Positions 49,613 to 57,960 of a stretch of DNA of 64,000 nt are shown here, piece after piece. The translations under genes and the position numbers were made by a program. The notes beneath the pieces are model-generated. The model saw only the letters and a list, made by a program, of their open reading frames with translations, had not been told where the DNA came from and made no database searches. Position 1 is the first letter of the stretch, and each line of letters opens with the position of its first letter. Origin of the DNA: Methylobacterium sp. WSM2598 (GTDB lineage Bacteria; Pseudomonadota; Alphaproteobacteria; Rhizobiales; Beijerinckiaceae); contig NZ_KB900609.1 in assembly GCF_000379105.1 (NCBI RefSeq), positions 4,229,163 through 4,293,162 on the forward strand, in the 5' to 3' direction.

Positions 49613-50356
49613 TCAAGCGGCGGGCTCGGTCGCCTTGCGTTTGCGCAGGCTCTCGCCGGCGAGTTCGATGCGGTGGGCATTGTGCAGCAGCCGGTCGAGG
49701 ACGGCATCGGCGAGCGTGGGGATGCCGATGATCTCGTACCAGCGATCCACCGGCACCTGGCTGGTGATCAGGGTCGAGCCGGCATCGTAGCGGTCCTCGA
49801 CGATCTCGAGGAGGTCGCGAGCCTGTTCGGGCAGGAGCGGCTCGGGCCCCCAATCGTCGAGGATCAGCAGGTTCCCTTGGCGATCTGGCGCAGCAACCGG
49901 CCGTAGCGGCCATCGCCGCGGGCGAGGGCCAGCGCGGTGAACAGGCGCGGGACCCGGTAGTACACGACCGAGAGGTCGTCCCGGCAGGCCTTGTGCCCCA
50001 GCGCGCAGGCCAGCCAGCTCTTGCCCACGCCACATGGGCCGGTGATCACGAGGTTGCGCCGGGTCCGGATCCAGTCGCTGGTGGCGAGCTTGAGGAAACA
50101 GCGCCCGGTCCAGGCCGCGATGGCTGCGGTAGTCGACGTCCTCGATGCTGGCGGGATGGCGCAGCCGCGCGGCGCGAGCGCGGGTCTCGAAGCGCTTCTG
50201 TCGCCGAGCCGTGGCCTCGTGGTCGAGGAGCAGTCCGAGCCACTCGGCATGGCCGAGGGCGCGGGCTTCCGGGTTAGCGTCGAGCGCCTTGAAGCCCGAG
50301 GCCATGCCTCTCAGGCCGAGCTCGTGCAGGAGATCGAGGGTGGGATGGCTAAGCAT
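49613..50356 (-). pseudogene. istB: istB, IS21 helper ATPase, with two frameshifts
   Basis: Encodes the AAA+ helper of IS21 transposition. The 248-codon span reads in one frame from ATG 50356 through ASIEDVDYRSHRGLDRAL. It then shifts to a second frame near 50105 (FLKLATSDWIRTRRNLVITGPCGVGKSWLA, with Walker A) and back near 49875 (NLLILDDWGPEPL, with Walker B). The shifts compensate in length, so the ancestral gene was normal. Both breaks could be true mutations or base-calling errors; reads would decide. Confidence 0.85.
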
Positions 50357-50367
50357 CGTCGTCTCCG

Positions 50368-51905
50368 TCAGTGGAAGTAGCGCGGGCCGCGCAGGTTGGG
50401 GTGGAGCATCACCGGGACGGCCTCGGCAGGCGGGGCTGCGCGATCGAGGCCCTTGGCCAGGATTGCGGCGATGCTGGTGTAGGTGAGCGCCCCGACGGCC
50501 ACGGCCCGGGCCGAGGCGGCCTCCGCCCGGCTCGGATCGAGCCCGCGATAGAGGCGCAGGAGACCCAAGCAGGTACGGAAGCCCTGCTCGGGATGAGGCC
50601 GGTCGTGGAGGATGGCGATCACCAGCCCCTCCGTCTCCGGCCCAATGCTCCGCGCCCAGCGCCGGAAGCGCTCGGGACTCCACTCGGCGTAGCGGCGATG
50701 GGCGCTGGGCATGTGGTCGGGATTGGTGCCGTGCCGCCGGCCGGTGTAGCGGCGTTCGTGGGCGGCGACGCGCTGACCGCGATGGAACACCGGTGCGCGC
50801 GCCGTAAGGCGCACGTCGACCTGCTCGCGGATCAGGGCGTGGGGCACCGAGTACAGGAAGCCGCCCCGCCTCGACGTGGTAGTCGAGGTTGACCCGGGCA
50901 GCCGCCATTCGGCGAAGCTGTAGTCCTCCGCCGCAGGGGCCGGAGCGCGCGCGCGCTCGATCGCCTCGAACAGGGCGCGGCGCGTGGTGCCGAGCCGGCG
51001 CATCAGGTGGGCGTTGATGCGCTCCACCATCGCGGCGATGGCGGCATTGCACTCGGCCAGCGAGAAGAACGTCTGCTGGCGCAGCCGTCCCAGGATGTAG
51101 CTCTGGGCGAAGCGAACCCCGGCCTCGACCTTGGCCTTGTCGCGCGGCTTACGAGGCCGCGGCCGGCAGGACGCCGACGCCGGTAATGCTCGGCCATCAT
51201 CCCGTAGGAGCGGTTGAGGTTCGGATCGTAGAACGAGGCCTTGTGCACCCCGGCTCTTGAGGTTGTCGGGCACGACGAGGCGGGACACCGCCGAGGAAGC
51301 GGAAAGGGCGGGACATGCGCGCCGATCCAGTCGGGCAGCGTCTGGGTCCAGGTCGCCTCGGCGTAGGTCAGGCTCGACGCGCCGAGCACCGCCACGAAGA
51401 TCTCGGGCCTGCGTACGATGCCGGTGGTGGAGTCGACGATCCCGACCTTCTTGCCGGAGTAGTCGACGAAGACCTTGTCACCGGCGGCATGATGCTGGCG
51501 CATCACCGGGGTGAGCCGGCGCTCGAACTCGCGATAGAGATCGCAGAACCGGGAGTAGCCGTAGCCCTCCGGATGGGCCTCCCGGTACTCTTCCCAGAGC
51601 ACCGTGAGGTTGACCCCGGGCCGGCGCATCTCCCTGACCAGCGAGGGCCAGTTCGGCTCGGGCAGTCGCCGCATGCCCTGCTTCACCCCAGCCCGGGCGA
51701 ACAGGCGCTGTTCCAGCACCGCGTCGCTGACCCCGGGGCCAAGCGGCCAGGTTAGGCCGGCGGCGGTTGCCCGGGCGAGGTTGTCCTGCACGGTCGAGCG
51801 GGCCACGCCCAGCGTTCGTCCGATCTCGCGCGAACTCACCCCATCGTGGGCGAGCCGCAGCATCTGTTTGATTTGTCGCATGGTCAGCTGTCTCCTGGCC
51901 GGCAT
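50368..51905 (-). pseudogene. istA: istA, IS21 transposase, with several frameshifts
   Basis: The DDE transposase of the element. The N-terminal helix-turn-helix (MRQIKQMLRLAHDGVSSREIGRTLGVARSTVQ) and the start of the catalytic core (DKVFVDYSGKKVGIVDSTTG) are in one frame. The core continues in another frame (SRLVVPDNLKS), then back (GVHKASFYDPNLNRSYGMMAEHY), then shifts again (KPRDKAKVEAGVRFAQSYILGRLR); a further piece (ARVNLDYHVEAG) is in the third frame. At least four shifts are needed, so the product is not functional as written. It ends 11 bp before istB. Confidence 0.85.
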
Positions 51906-51984
51906 CCCGCTCTCCTCGTGCTCGAGGACTGGGATGCCGCGGTTGCTGACCCGCGGGGATGCGCCGTGGCCGATGCCGGCTACC

Positions 51985-52082
51985 GAGTGGCCGGCTTCAT
52001 CTCGGAACGCTGGCCGACATCAAATCGGAACGCTGGCCGGCTTCGCCTCGGAACCGGTGGCCGACTTCAATCGGAATCCGCA
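51985..52082. repeat. right terminal repeats of the IS21-family element
   Basis: Four imperfect ~22-bp units (CGGCC/GAAGC-containing, TTCCGA on the reverse strand) inverted relative to the left end. The element ends at CA (52081-52082). Confidence 0.75.
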
Positions 52083-52388
52083 CTCTACGCGGCGCCGGCC
52101 GACCGCCGCGGTCCGGAGGCGTGGGGCCGCGACCTCGGGATGTCGGGGCGGACCCTGGCCCGGCACTTCGAGGCCGAGCTGGGGATGAGCCTGCGCTCCT
52201 GGCGGCGGCGCTTGCGGCTGTTCAAGGCGATCGAGCTGATGGGCGGAGGCCTCGGCGTCACGCAGACGGCGATGGAACTCGGCTACGGCTCGACCTCGGC
52301 CTTCGTCTACGCGTTCCGCACCGCGATGGGGTGCGGCCCGCAGGCCTACATGCGTGGACGGGACGCGGACGCGCCTGCCGGTCCGTGA
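52083..52388 (+). pseudogene. AraC family regulator, 3' part (with right target duplication)
   Basis: Begins with the second copy of the target duplication (52083-52090). It encodes the C-terminal DNA-binding domain: RTLARHFEAELGMSLRSWRRRLRLFKAIELMGGGLGVTQTAMELGYGSTSAFVYAFRTAMGCGPQAYMRG, the two helix-turn-helix units of AraC/XylS proteins. Translation of this half alone is unlikely, since it lacks a start and ribosome site other than IS-derived ones. Confidence 0.9.
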
Positions 52389-52847
52389 GGGCGCACACGC
52401 TCCAAGAACCGGGGTGGGCGGATTCGGGCTTCGCTCAGGCGCCGCGCGGGCTCGTGAGACGGGAGCCGCTGTGATCAACCGGATCCCGGATCAGTCGTCG
52501 TGGCGCTGCCGCGGAGAGCCTGCCGCTTCGCGCGTCCCTCCATGCGGCAGCAGTCGCACCACTCTGCGGGACCGAACCTCCAGGCGACGCCGCCGTGACC
52601 TCGTGCGGCGGCGCGGAACCGACGTGCATCTCGGCGAGACCGTGCGGGCCACGGGCCTGCGCGGCCCGCCCGATTCGGAGAAGGCCGGACGGCGACCTGG
52701 ACACGCCGACCCGGGTTCGATCTCACTTTCGCGTTGACCCCATTCGCCGCCACCACGCAGAGACCTGCTTCCCAGTCTTCATCCTCTACCGCGGCACTCT
52801 TGCTCGCGCGCGTCCAGGATCTGGGGAGAACGAAATTGTCGAACGGG
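52389..52847. other. intergenic region with repeat A remnant
   Basis: 460 bp after the AraC 3' part. It contains a decayed family A repeat (52420-52496). The rest shows no gene. Confidence 0.45.
52420..52496 (-). repeat. family A dispersed repeat, copy 4 (decayed)
   Basis: Matches the flank in reverse (GCTTCGCTCAGGCGCCGCGC) and the GGATCCCGGATCA arm of the hairpin, but the second arm is degraded. The stem no longer pairs fully. Confidence 0.65.
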
Positions 52848-53900
52848 CTAATTTCCCTCATCCGATGAGGTGAGGACGCGGCAATACACCTCGATCTCGC
52901 CCTTTCCCTTGAGCATGACGTTGCCGATCGGTCTGACGGCGCGCTGGTCAGCCAAGCGGGCGAAAGCCTCGCGTGACAGGTGAAGAGTGCATCCGCCGCC
53001 AAGGCCCGAGAGGCGCGCGGCGACGTTGACCGTGTCCCCCCAGAGATCGAAGGTGAATTTCGTCCGGCCCACGATGCCGCCGACCACCGAACCGATGTGG
53101 ATGCCGGCCCGGAGCCGCCAGCCCGGCGCGCCGGCAGCCGCGACCGCCACCATGCCGCTGGCGCACCGGATGGCCGCCTCGACCGGATCCGCATGAGGAC
53201 GCAGCAGGTTGGCGGTGGCCATGAAGGCGTCGCCGATCGTCTTGATGTTCTCCAGCCCGTGCTCGTGCGCCACGATCTCGAACGCCTCCGCCAAGCGCTG
53301 GATCTCCGCGACGACCACGTCCGGGGTCTGCCGATGGCACCAGGCCGTGAAGCCGACGAGATCGATGAAGAGGACCGCCACATCATCGAACAGGCGCGGC
53401 TTGACCTGACCGGTCTCCATCAGCTCGGCCACCGCCGAGACCGGCAGGATGGCGCGGAGGAGCTCGTCGGCGCGCCTGCGCTCGCGTTCGATGGTCCGAA
53501 GATGCGCCATTTCCCGGTCCCGCAAGCGTTTCCTCTCGAGGCAGGATCGGATGCGGGCCTCGAGGAGCACCGGCTCGAACGGCTTGGGCAGGTAGTCCTC
53601 GGCCCCCAGTTCGATGCACCGAACGATGCTGTTGATCTCGACGAGGGCGGAGATCATCACGACCGGCGTGTGGCGCCAAGCCTCGTGCGCCTTCATCCGC
53701 TCCAGCACGGCGTAGCCGTCGAGGGCCGGCATCATCACGTCGAGCAGGACGAGGTCGAACGGCTCCTCATTCAGCCGGTCGAGGGCGGCCCGACCGTTCG
53801 CGGCGCGCACGCTCGTGTGACCGAGCAGCTCCAGCTCCTGCTCGAGGAGGTCGAGATTGAAGGGCTCGTCGTCGACGATGAGGATGCGTGCTGGCTCCAC
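52848..53900 (-). CDS. receiver-domain adenylate cyclase (class III)
   Basis: A 350-residue protein with an N-terminal receiver domain (residues ~5-120; ILIVDDEP, phospho-acceptor Asp in LVLLDVMMP, Lys in YLPKPF), a coiled linker, and a class III nucleotide cyclase domain (~160-345). The metal aspartates are present in LFIDLVGFT and TIGDAFMA. The substrate Lys-Asp pair typical of adenylate cyclases appears in RTKFTFDLWGDTVNVAAR. The catalytic signature therefore points to cAMP. Start is a GTG at 53900. It is the third gene of an operon with a hybrid histidine kinase and a lone receiver. Confidence 0.9.
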   Translation of the reverse strand: MEPARILIVDDEPFNLDLLEQELELLGHTSVRAANGRAALDRLNEEPFDLVLLDVMMPALDGYAVLERMKAHEAWRHTPVVMISALVEINSIVRCIELGAEDYLPKPFEPVLLEARIRSCLERKRLRDREMAHLRTIERERRRADELLRAILPVSAVAELMETGQVKPRLFDDVAVLFIDLVGFTAWCHRQTPDVVVAEIQRLAEAFEIVAHEHGLENIKTIGDAFMATANLLRPHADPVEAAIRCASGMVAVAAAGAPGWRLRAGIHIGSVVGGIVGRTKFTFDLWGDTVNVAARLSGLGGGCTLHLSREAFARLADQRAVRPIGNVMLKGKGEIEVYCRVLTSSDEGN

Positions 53901-53946
53901 GGGTCTCCCTCTCTCCGGGCCGGAACATGCCCGGCCCCGACCGCAC

Positions 53947-54306
53947 TCACCCCATCCAACGGCGCAGCTTGGCGAACAACAGGTCCTCGTCGATGGGCTT
54001 CGTCATGAAGTCATCGCAGCCTGCCGCCTTCGCCCGCTCCTCGTCACCGCTCATCGCGTTGGCGGTGACCGCGACGACGGGGATCCCTGCGGTGGCCGCG
54101 TTCGCCTTGATGCATCGTGTCGCCTCCCAGCCGTCGAGGAGGGGCAGGGACAGGTCCATGAGGATGAGATCGGGCTGGTGGGTGAGCGCCATCTCGACGC
54201 CCGCGGCGCCGTCGACCGCGACGACGAGATCGTAATCGTCCTCCAGGAGCTGCGTCAGCAGATCGCGATTGAGCGCGACGTCCTCGACGATCAGAATCCG
54301 CTTCAT
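53947..54306 (-). CDS. single-domain response regulator (DivK/CheY-like)
   Basis: A 119-residue receiver with complete site residues: acidic pair (ILIVEDVALN), phospho-Asp (DLILMDLSLP), Thr (VVAVTANAM) and Lys (DFMTKPID). Having no output domain, it could relay phosphate between the kinase upstream and the cyclase downstream, or bind partner proteins. It lies 46 bp from the cyclase and 49 bp from the kinase gene. Confidence 0.92.
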   Translation of the reverse strand: MKRILIVEDVALNRDLLTQLLEDDYDLVVAVDGAAGVEMALTHQPDLILMDLSLPLLDGWEATRCIKANAATAGIPVVAVTANAMSGDEERAKAAGCDDFMTKPIDEDLLFAKLRRWMG

Positions 54307-54355
54307 GTGACGTTCCTGAAGGAGACGGGCTGCTCGGCGCGGAACTCCGGACAGG

Positions 54356-57295
54356 TCATCGGCTGCCTTCCACGGCGGCGGGCTCCGGAAGCGGCAATGC
54401 GCGCTGAACCTCGCGGATGAGGGCCGCGCGGTCGAGGCCCTGCTTGTCGATCAGGCCGAGCACGCGCTCTCGCAGCAGGCCGCGCTCCACCGAGTCCAGG
54501 GACGCGGCCGTCAGCACGACGACGGGAATGGTCCGAGCGACCGGATCCGCCTGGAGCGCGTCGAGGAAGGTGAGTCCGTCCATCCGTGGCATGAGCAGGT
54601 CGAGGAGGATCACGCTCGGGCGGGCCTGCGCGATGCGCTCAAGGCCGGCGGCGCCGTCCGCCGCCCAGTCCACGGTGCAGTGCTCGGAATCCAGCAACTG
54701 GCGGACGAGGTCGGGCACGTTGGGGTCGTCGTCGATCACCAGGACGCGCTCGTTGCCGGGGGCGATGCGCGCCAGCACGCCGATCAGGGCCTCCCGCTCG
54801 AAGGGCTTCACGATGTAGTCCGTCGCCCCGAGCCGGAAGCCGAGTTCCTTCTGATCGACGATCGAGATCAGGACGACGGGGATGTCGCGGGTCTGCGGAT
54901 CGGTCTTGAGCGCGTGCAGCACCTGCCAGCCGTCCGTGCCAGGCATCATGATGTCCAGCGTGATCGCCCGCGGCTGCAGCTCCCGCGCCATCCGCAGCCC
55001 GTCCTGGCCGCTCGAAGCGCCGGTCACCGTGTAGCCCGCATCGGCGAGGTTCTCCTGCAGCAGGTAGACCACGTTCGGGTCGTCATCGATCGCGAGCACG
55101 AGCTTGGACCCCGACCGGGGCACGGCCGCCGCGGCGGGGGCCGGCTCCGGCAGGCTCGGTGCCATCTCGGGCGCGCCGGCGATCCGCGGCGGGATGCTGA
55201 GCGTGAAGGTTGAGCCCTGCCCGACCCGGCTCTCGACGTCGATGTGGCCGCCGAGCAGCCGGGCCAGCCGGTGGCTGATCGCGAGACCGAGCCCGGTCCC
55301 GCTGTGGGACCGGGTCGCGCTGTTGTCGACCTGATGGAACTCGTCGAAGATCGCGCTCAGCGCCTCCTCGGGGATGCCGATACCCGTGTCCGTGACCGCG
55401 AATTCGACGTGCTCGCCGGCCGAGCGGACACGCAGCGTCACCGATCCGGCTTCCGTGAACTTGATCGCGTTGCTGAGGAGGTTGATCAGGATCTGCCGGA
55501 GCTTCTCCTCGTCCGTCCGGAGCATCGTGGGCGGATCCTCGACGTCCCGGACGAGACGCACGCCCTCGCTCTTGATCAGGGGTTCGACCGTCCTGAGGCA
55601 GAGGTCGAGCACGGGCTCCAGGGCGAACTCGGACGCCTTCACCTCCATGCGCCCGGCCTCGACCTTGGCGAGATCGAGGATGCTGTTGATCAGCGAGAGC
55701 AGGTGCTCCGAACTCGCCAGGATCTTCTCGAGGTTCTCGAACTGCTTCGTCGGCAACGCCTCCTTGGCCCGGCGCATCACCAGCCGGGTGAAGCCGATGA
55801 TCGCGTTGAGCGGAGTGCGCAGCTCGTGACTCATATTGGCGAGAAAGCTGCTCTTGGCGCGGCTCGCATCCTCCGCCGCTTCCTTGGCCTGCCGCAGGCT
55901 CTCCTCGGCGCGCTTGCGCTCGATCACTCGCCCCAGTTGCGCACCGATATTGGTCATCACCCTGAGCAGGGCCGGGTCCGGAGGAGGCGCATCGCAGGCG
56001 AAGAACTCCAAGACTGCCACGACCTCGCGCCCCACCGTCACGGGAAACCCGAAGCCAGCCCGAAGCCCATCCGCCGCCGCCGCGGCGGCGCGCGGATCGT
56101 CGGGCGAGGACGGATCGCCGAGGATCCACTCCGGTGCTCCCGAGAGGAGCGCGCGGCCGGCAGGTCCCGTGCCGGCGCCGATGCGCATCCCGGCCGCCGC
56201 GGCGCGGAACCGCGCGAACCGCTCCGGCGCGTCGCAGTGCCAGATGCCGGTCGGGACAAGCGTGCGGCTTCCGTCCTCGGCCACGACGTAGGCGTGTCCG
56301 ATCGGCCAGCCGGCATGTTGCGAGACGCGGTCCAGGCAGAACCGCACGGCGTCCTCGACCGTGGACGCCTCGTTGGCCGCCGTTGCCGCGGCCTGCAGCA
56401 GCTCGACGAAAGCGGTCTGCCTCTGCAGCGCGAGTTCGGCCTCCTTGTGCTCGGTGATGTCGCTCCAGGACTCGACGACCTCGACCGGTTCTCCATGAGG
56501 ATCCCGCAGGAGGCGCTGCTCGTCCCTCACCCACCGGTAGGTGCCGTCGGCGCGCAGGAACCGGTACTCGATGACGTTGTGCCCTTGCTGGAGCAGGCGT
56601 GGGAATTCGGACAGGACCCGGTCCCGGTCCTCGGGATGGAGGCGGTCCAGCCAGAATTCCGGCCCGGCCATGTAATCGCTCGGCTCGTAGCCCAGGAGGT
56701 CGCGCACGTTCTCGCTGATGAACGTGGGCGCGTTCCGACCGCCCACCTCGAAGCTGCAGATCATCGACGGGGAGGCGGTCAAGAGGTAGGTCAGCCTGCC
56801 CTGTGTCGTGAGCACGACCTGCTCGGCGCGTTTGATCTCGGTCACATCCGTGTAGACGGCGACGACGCCGCCGTCGTTGGTCTTGCGCTCGCTGACCTGC
56901 ACCCAGCGCCCGTCGACGCGTTGCTGGAGGATGGATCCGCGAGGCTCTCGATAATGAGCCATCCGCTCCGCGAGCCACGCCTCGACGGTCGTGCCTTCCT
57001 TGTGCACGATGCAGGATTCAGCGGCGGCGCGGGCGATCGTCTGGAAAGACGCGCCGGGAACGATCACCTCCGCGAGACCCGGGTGGAAATCCCGGAAGTG
57101 ATCGTTGCAGAGGACGAGGCGGTCGTCGGGATCGAACAGCGCGAAGCCTTCGGAACTGCTCTCGATCGCCTCGATCAGCTTCTGCTTGGCGACCCCGGCG
57201 GCATCGAGGAACCCCTCGCCGCGGGGCGCGGCGCCCGTTCCGAGAGATCGCTCGTGCGGCGTTCCGATCGGCGCTTGGGACATGTGTCGAGCCAT
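54356..57295 (-). CDS. hybrid sensor histidine kinase (PAS-PAS-GAF-HisKA-HATPase-REC-REC)
   Basis: A 979-residue soluble sensor kinase with no membrane segments. In order: PAS (~35-155), PAS (~165-285, with YRWVRDEQR PAC part), GAF (~295-465), HisKA dimer/phospho domain with the H-box SHELRTPLNAIIGF (~495), HATPase with N-box (LLSNAIKFTEAG) and G-boxes (DTGIGIP, GTGLGLAIS), then two receivers. The first has an acceptor Asp in ITLDIMMPG; the second has it in ILLDLLMPR. ATG 57283 (MSQAPIG) is an alternative start. It heads an operon with a lone receiver and a receiver-cyclase, a likely phosphorelay to cAMP. Confidence 0.92.
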   Translation of the reverse strand: MARHMSQAPIGTPHERSLGTGAAPRGEGFLDAAGVAKQKLIEAIESSSEGFALFDPDDRLVLCNDHFRDFHPGLAEVIVPGASFQTIARAAAESCIVHKEGTTVEAWLAERMAHYREPRGSILQQRVDGRWVQVSERKTNDGGVVAVYTDVTEIKRAEQVVLTTQGRLTYLLTASPSMICSFEVGGRNAPTFISENVRDLLGYEPSDYMAGPEFWLDRLHPEDRDRVLSEFPRLLQQGHNVIEYRFLRADGTYRWVRDEQRLLRDPHGEPVEVVESWSDITEHKEAELALQRQTAFVELLQAAATAANEASTVEDAVRFCLDRVSQHAGWPIGHAYVVAEDGSRTLVPTGIWHCDAPERFARFRAAAAGMRIGAGTGPAGRALLSGAPEWILGDPSSPDDPRAAAAAADGLRAGFGFPVTVGREVVAVLEFFACDAPPPDPALLRVMTNIGAQLGRVIERKRAEESLRQAKEAAEDASRAKSSFLANMSHELRTPLNAIIGFTRLVMRRAKEALPTKQFENLEKILASSEHLLSLINSILDLAKVEAGRMEVKASEFALEPVLDLCLRTVEPLIKSEGVRLVRDVEDPPTMLRTDEEKLRQILINLLSNAIKFTEAGSVTLRVRSAGEHVEFAVTDTGIGIPEEALSAIFDEFHQVDNSATRSHSGTGLGLAISHRLARLLGGHIDVESRVGQGSTFTLSIPPRIAGAPEMAPSLPEPAPAAAAVPRSGSKLVLAIDDDPNVVYLLQENLADAGYTVTGASSGQDGLRMARELQPRAITLDIMMPGTDGWQVLHALKTDPQTRDIPVVLISIVDQKELGFRLGATDYIVKPFEREALIGVLARIAPGNERVLVIDDDPNVPDLVRQLLDSEHCTVDWAADGAAGLERIAQARPSVILLDLLMPRMDGLTFLDALQADPVARTIPVVVLTAASLDSVERGLLRERVLGLIDKQGLDRAALIREVQRALPLPEPAAVEGSR

Positions 57296-57956
57296 CCTCT
57301 CGGCGGCGTGCCTCCAGTGTCCCTACCTCTTGTCCCAGGCCGGACACGCGCCACGCCCGTCGCCACCCTGCTCTTTTGTTCGTCACCGTTGCATGACGCA
57401 AATTCCGGATCAAGTGAGGTGGAAACTGCCGGAGGACAGCAACACTGGGCGCAGCGCGGCCAGGCGGCTTCGGCCAGATCAGATTCCGCCGGCTCTGAAG
57501 CCGGCATCCCACGGCCTGATCATCGTCACGAGGGTTGCATCGAACGTCTGGCCGCGAGAAGCCAGCGCGCGGGACCGGGTTCAGGGCGCGGGCGCAATCG
57601 GGCTTCGGAATCGTCCTCGACGTTCGCTGGATGACCGCGATCGGGCGCGACGCCGAGAACGACTTCCGGCCGAGATCCGAGGTCCGGTACTGGCGCATCT
57701 CGCCCGTTCACGAGCGCGCGAGATTTCTGCGAAGGACTTGGTGAGGATGCCACCTCGGTCCGGCCGAACCCTCGTTCATCTCGCCGCGCCGATCCCGCCG
57801 TGAGCGGGCGGGGCGGCACGCCGTGCTCCAAGCACGGCGGCGCCCCACTCTTGCTCAGAGCATTCTCCGACGACACGAATGCCGGTTCGTCGAAGACGAT
57901 GCGGCCCGATCAACGACCGGGAGCAGCGTCCGATTGCGCCGTGCTCGGGCGTTGCT
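57296..57956. other. intergenic region with repeat B copy 2
   Basis: 660 bp upstream of the hybrid kinase and downstream of the acyl-CoA synthetase gene. It contains the family B repeat at 57857-57960. I see no gene in the rest. Confidence 0.5.
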
Positions 57957-57960
57957 CTAG
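57857..57960 (-). repeat. family B dispersed repeat, copy 2
   Basis: Reverse complement of copy 1 (2948-3052), matching at 79 of 104 positions by hand. Read on the minus strand it starts CTAGAGC, in which the TAG (57957-57959) is the stop codon of the acyl-CoA synthetase gene. The two internal hairpin stems are kept in weakened form. Confidence 0.75.

Larger units (their letters stand above)
49464..52082. mobile_element. IS21-family insertion sequence
   Basis: A 2619-bp element with TG...CA termini. Its ends are TGCGTATTCCGACGAAGC on the left, and on the right (reverse complement) TGCGGATTCCGATTGAAG. Both ends carry four tandem ~22-bp units of the form TTCCGA-N2-3-GAAGCCGGCC (left 49469-49560, right about 51985-52077), as expected for multiple transposase sites in IS21 elements. 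A perfect 8-bp target duplication CTCTACGC flanks it. It encodes istA and istB on the minus strand, both frameshifted. It disrupts an AraC family gene. Confidence 0.93.
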
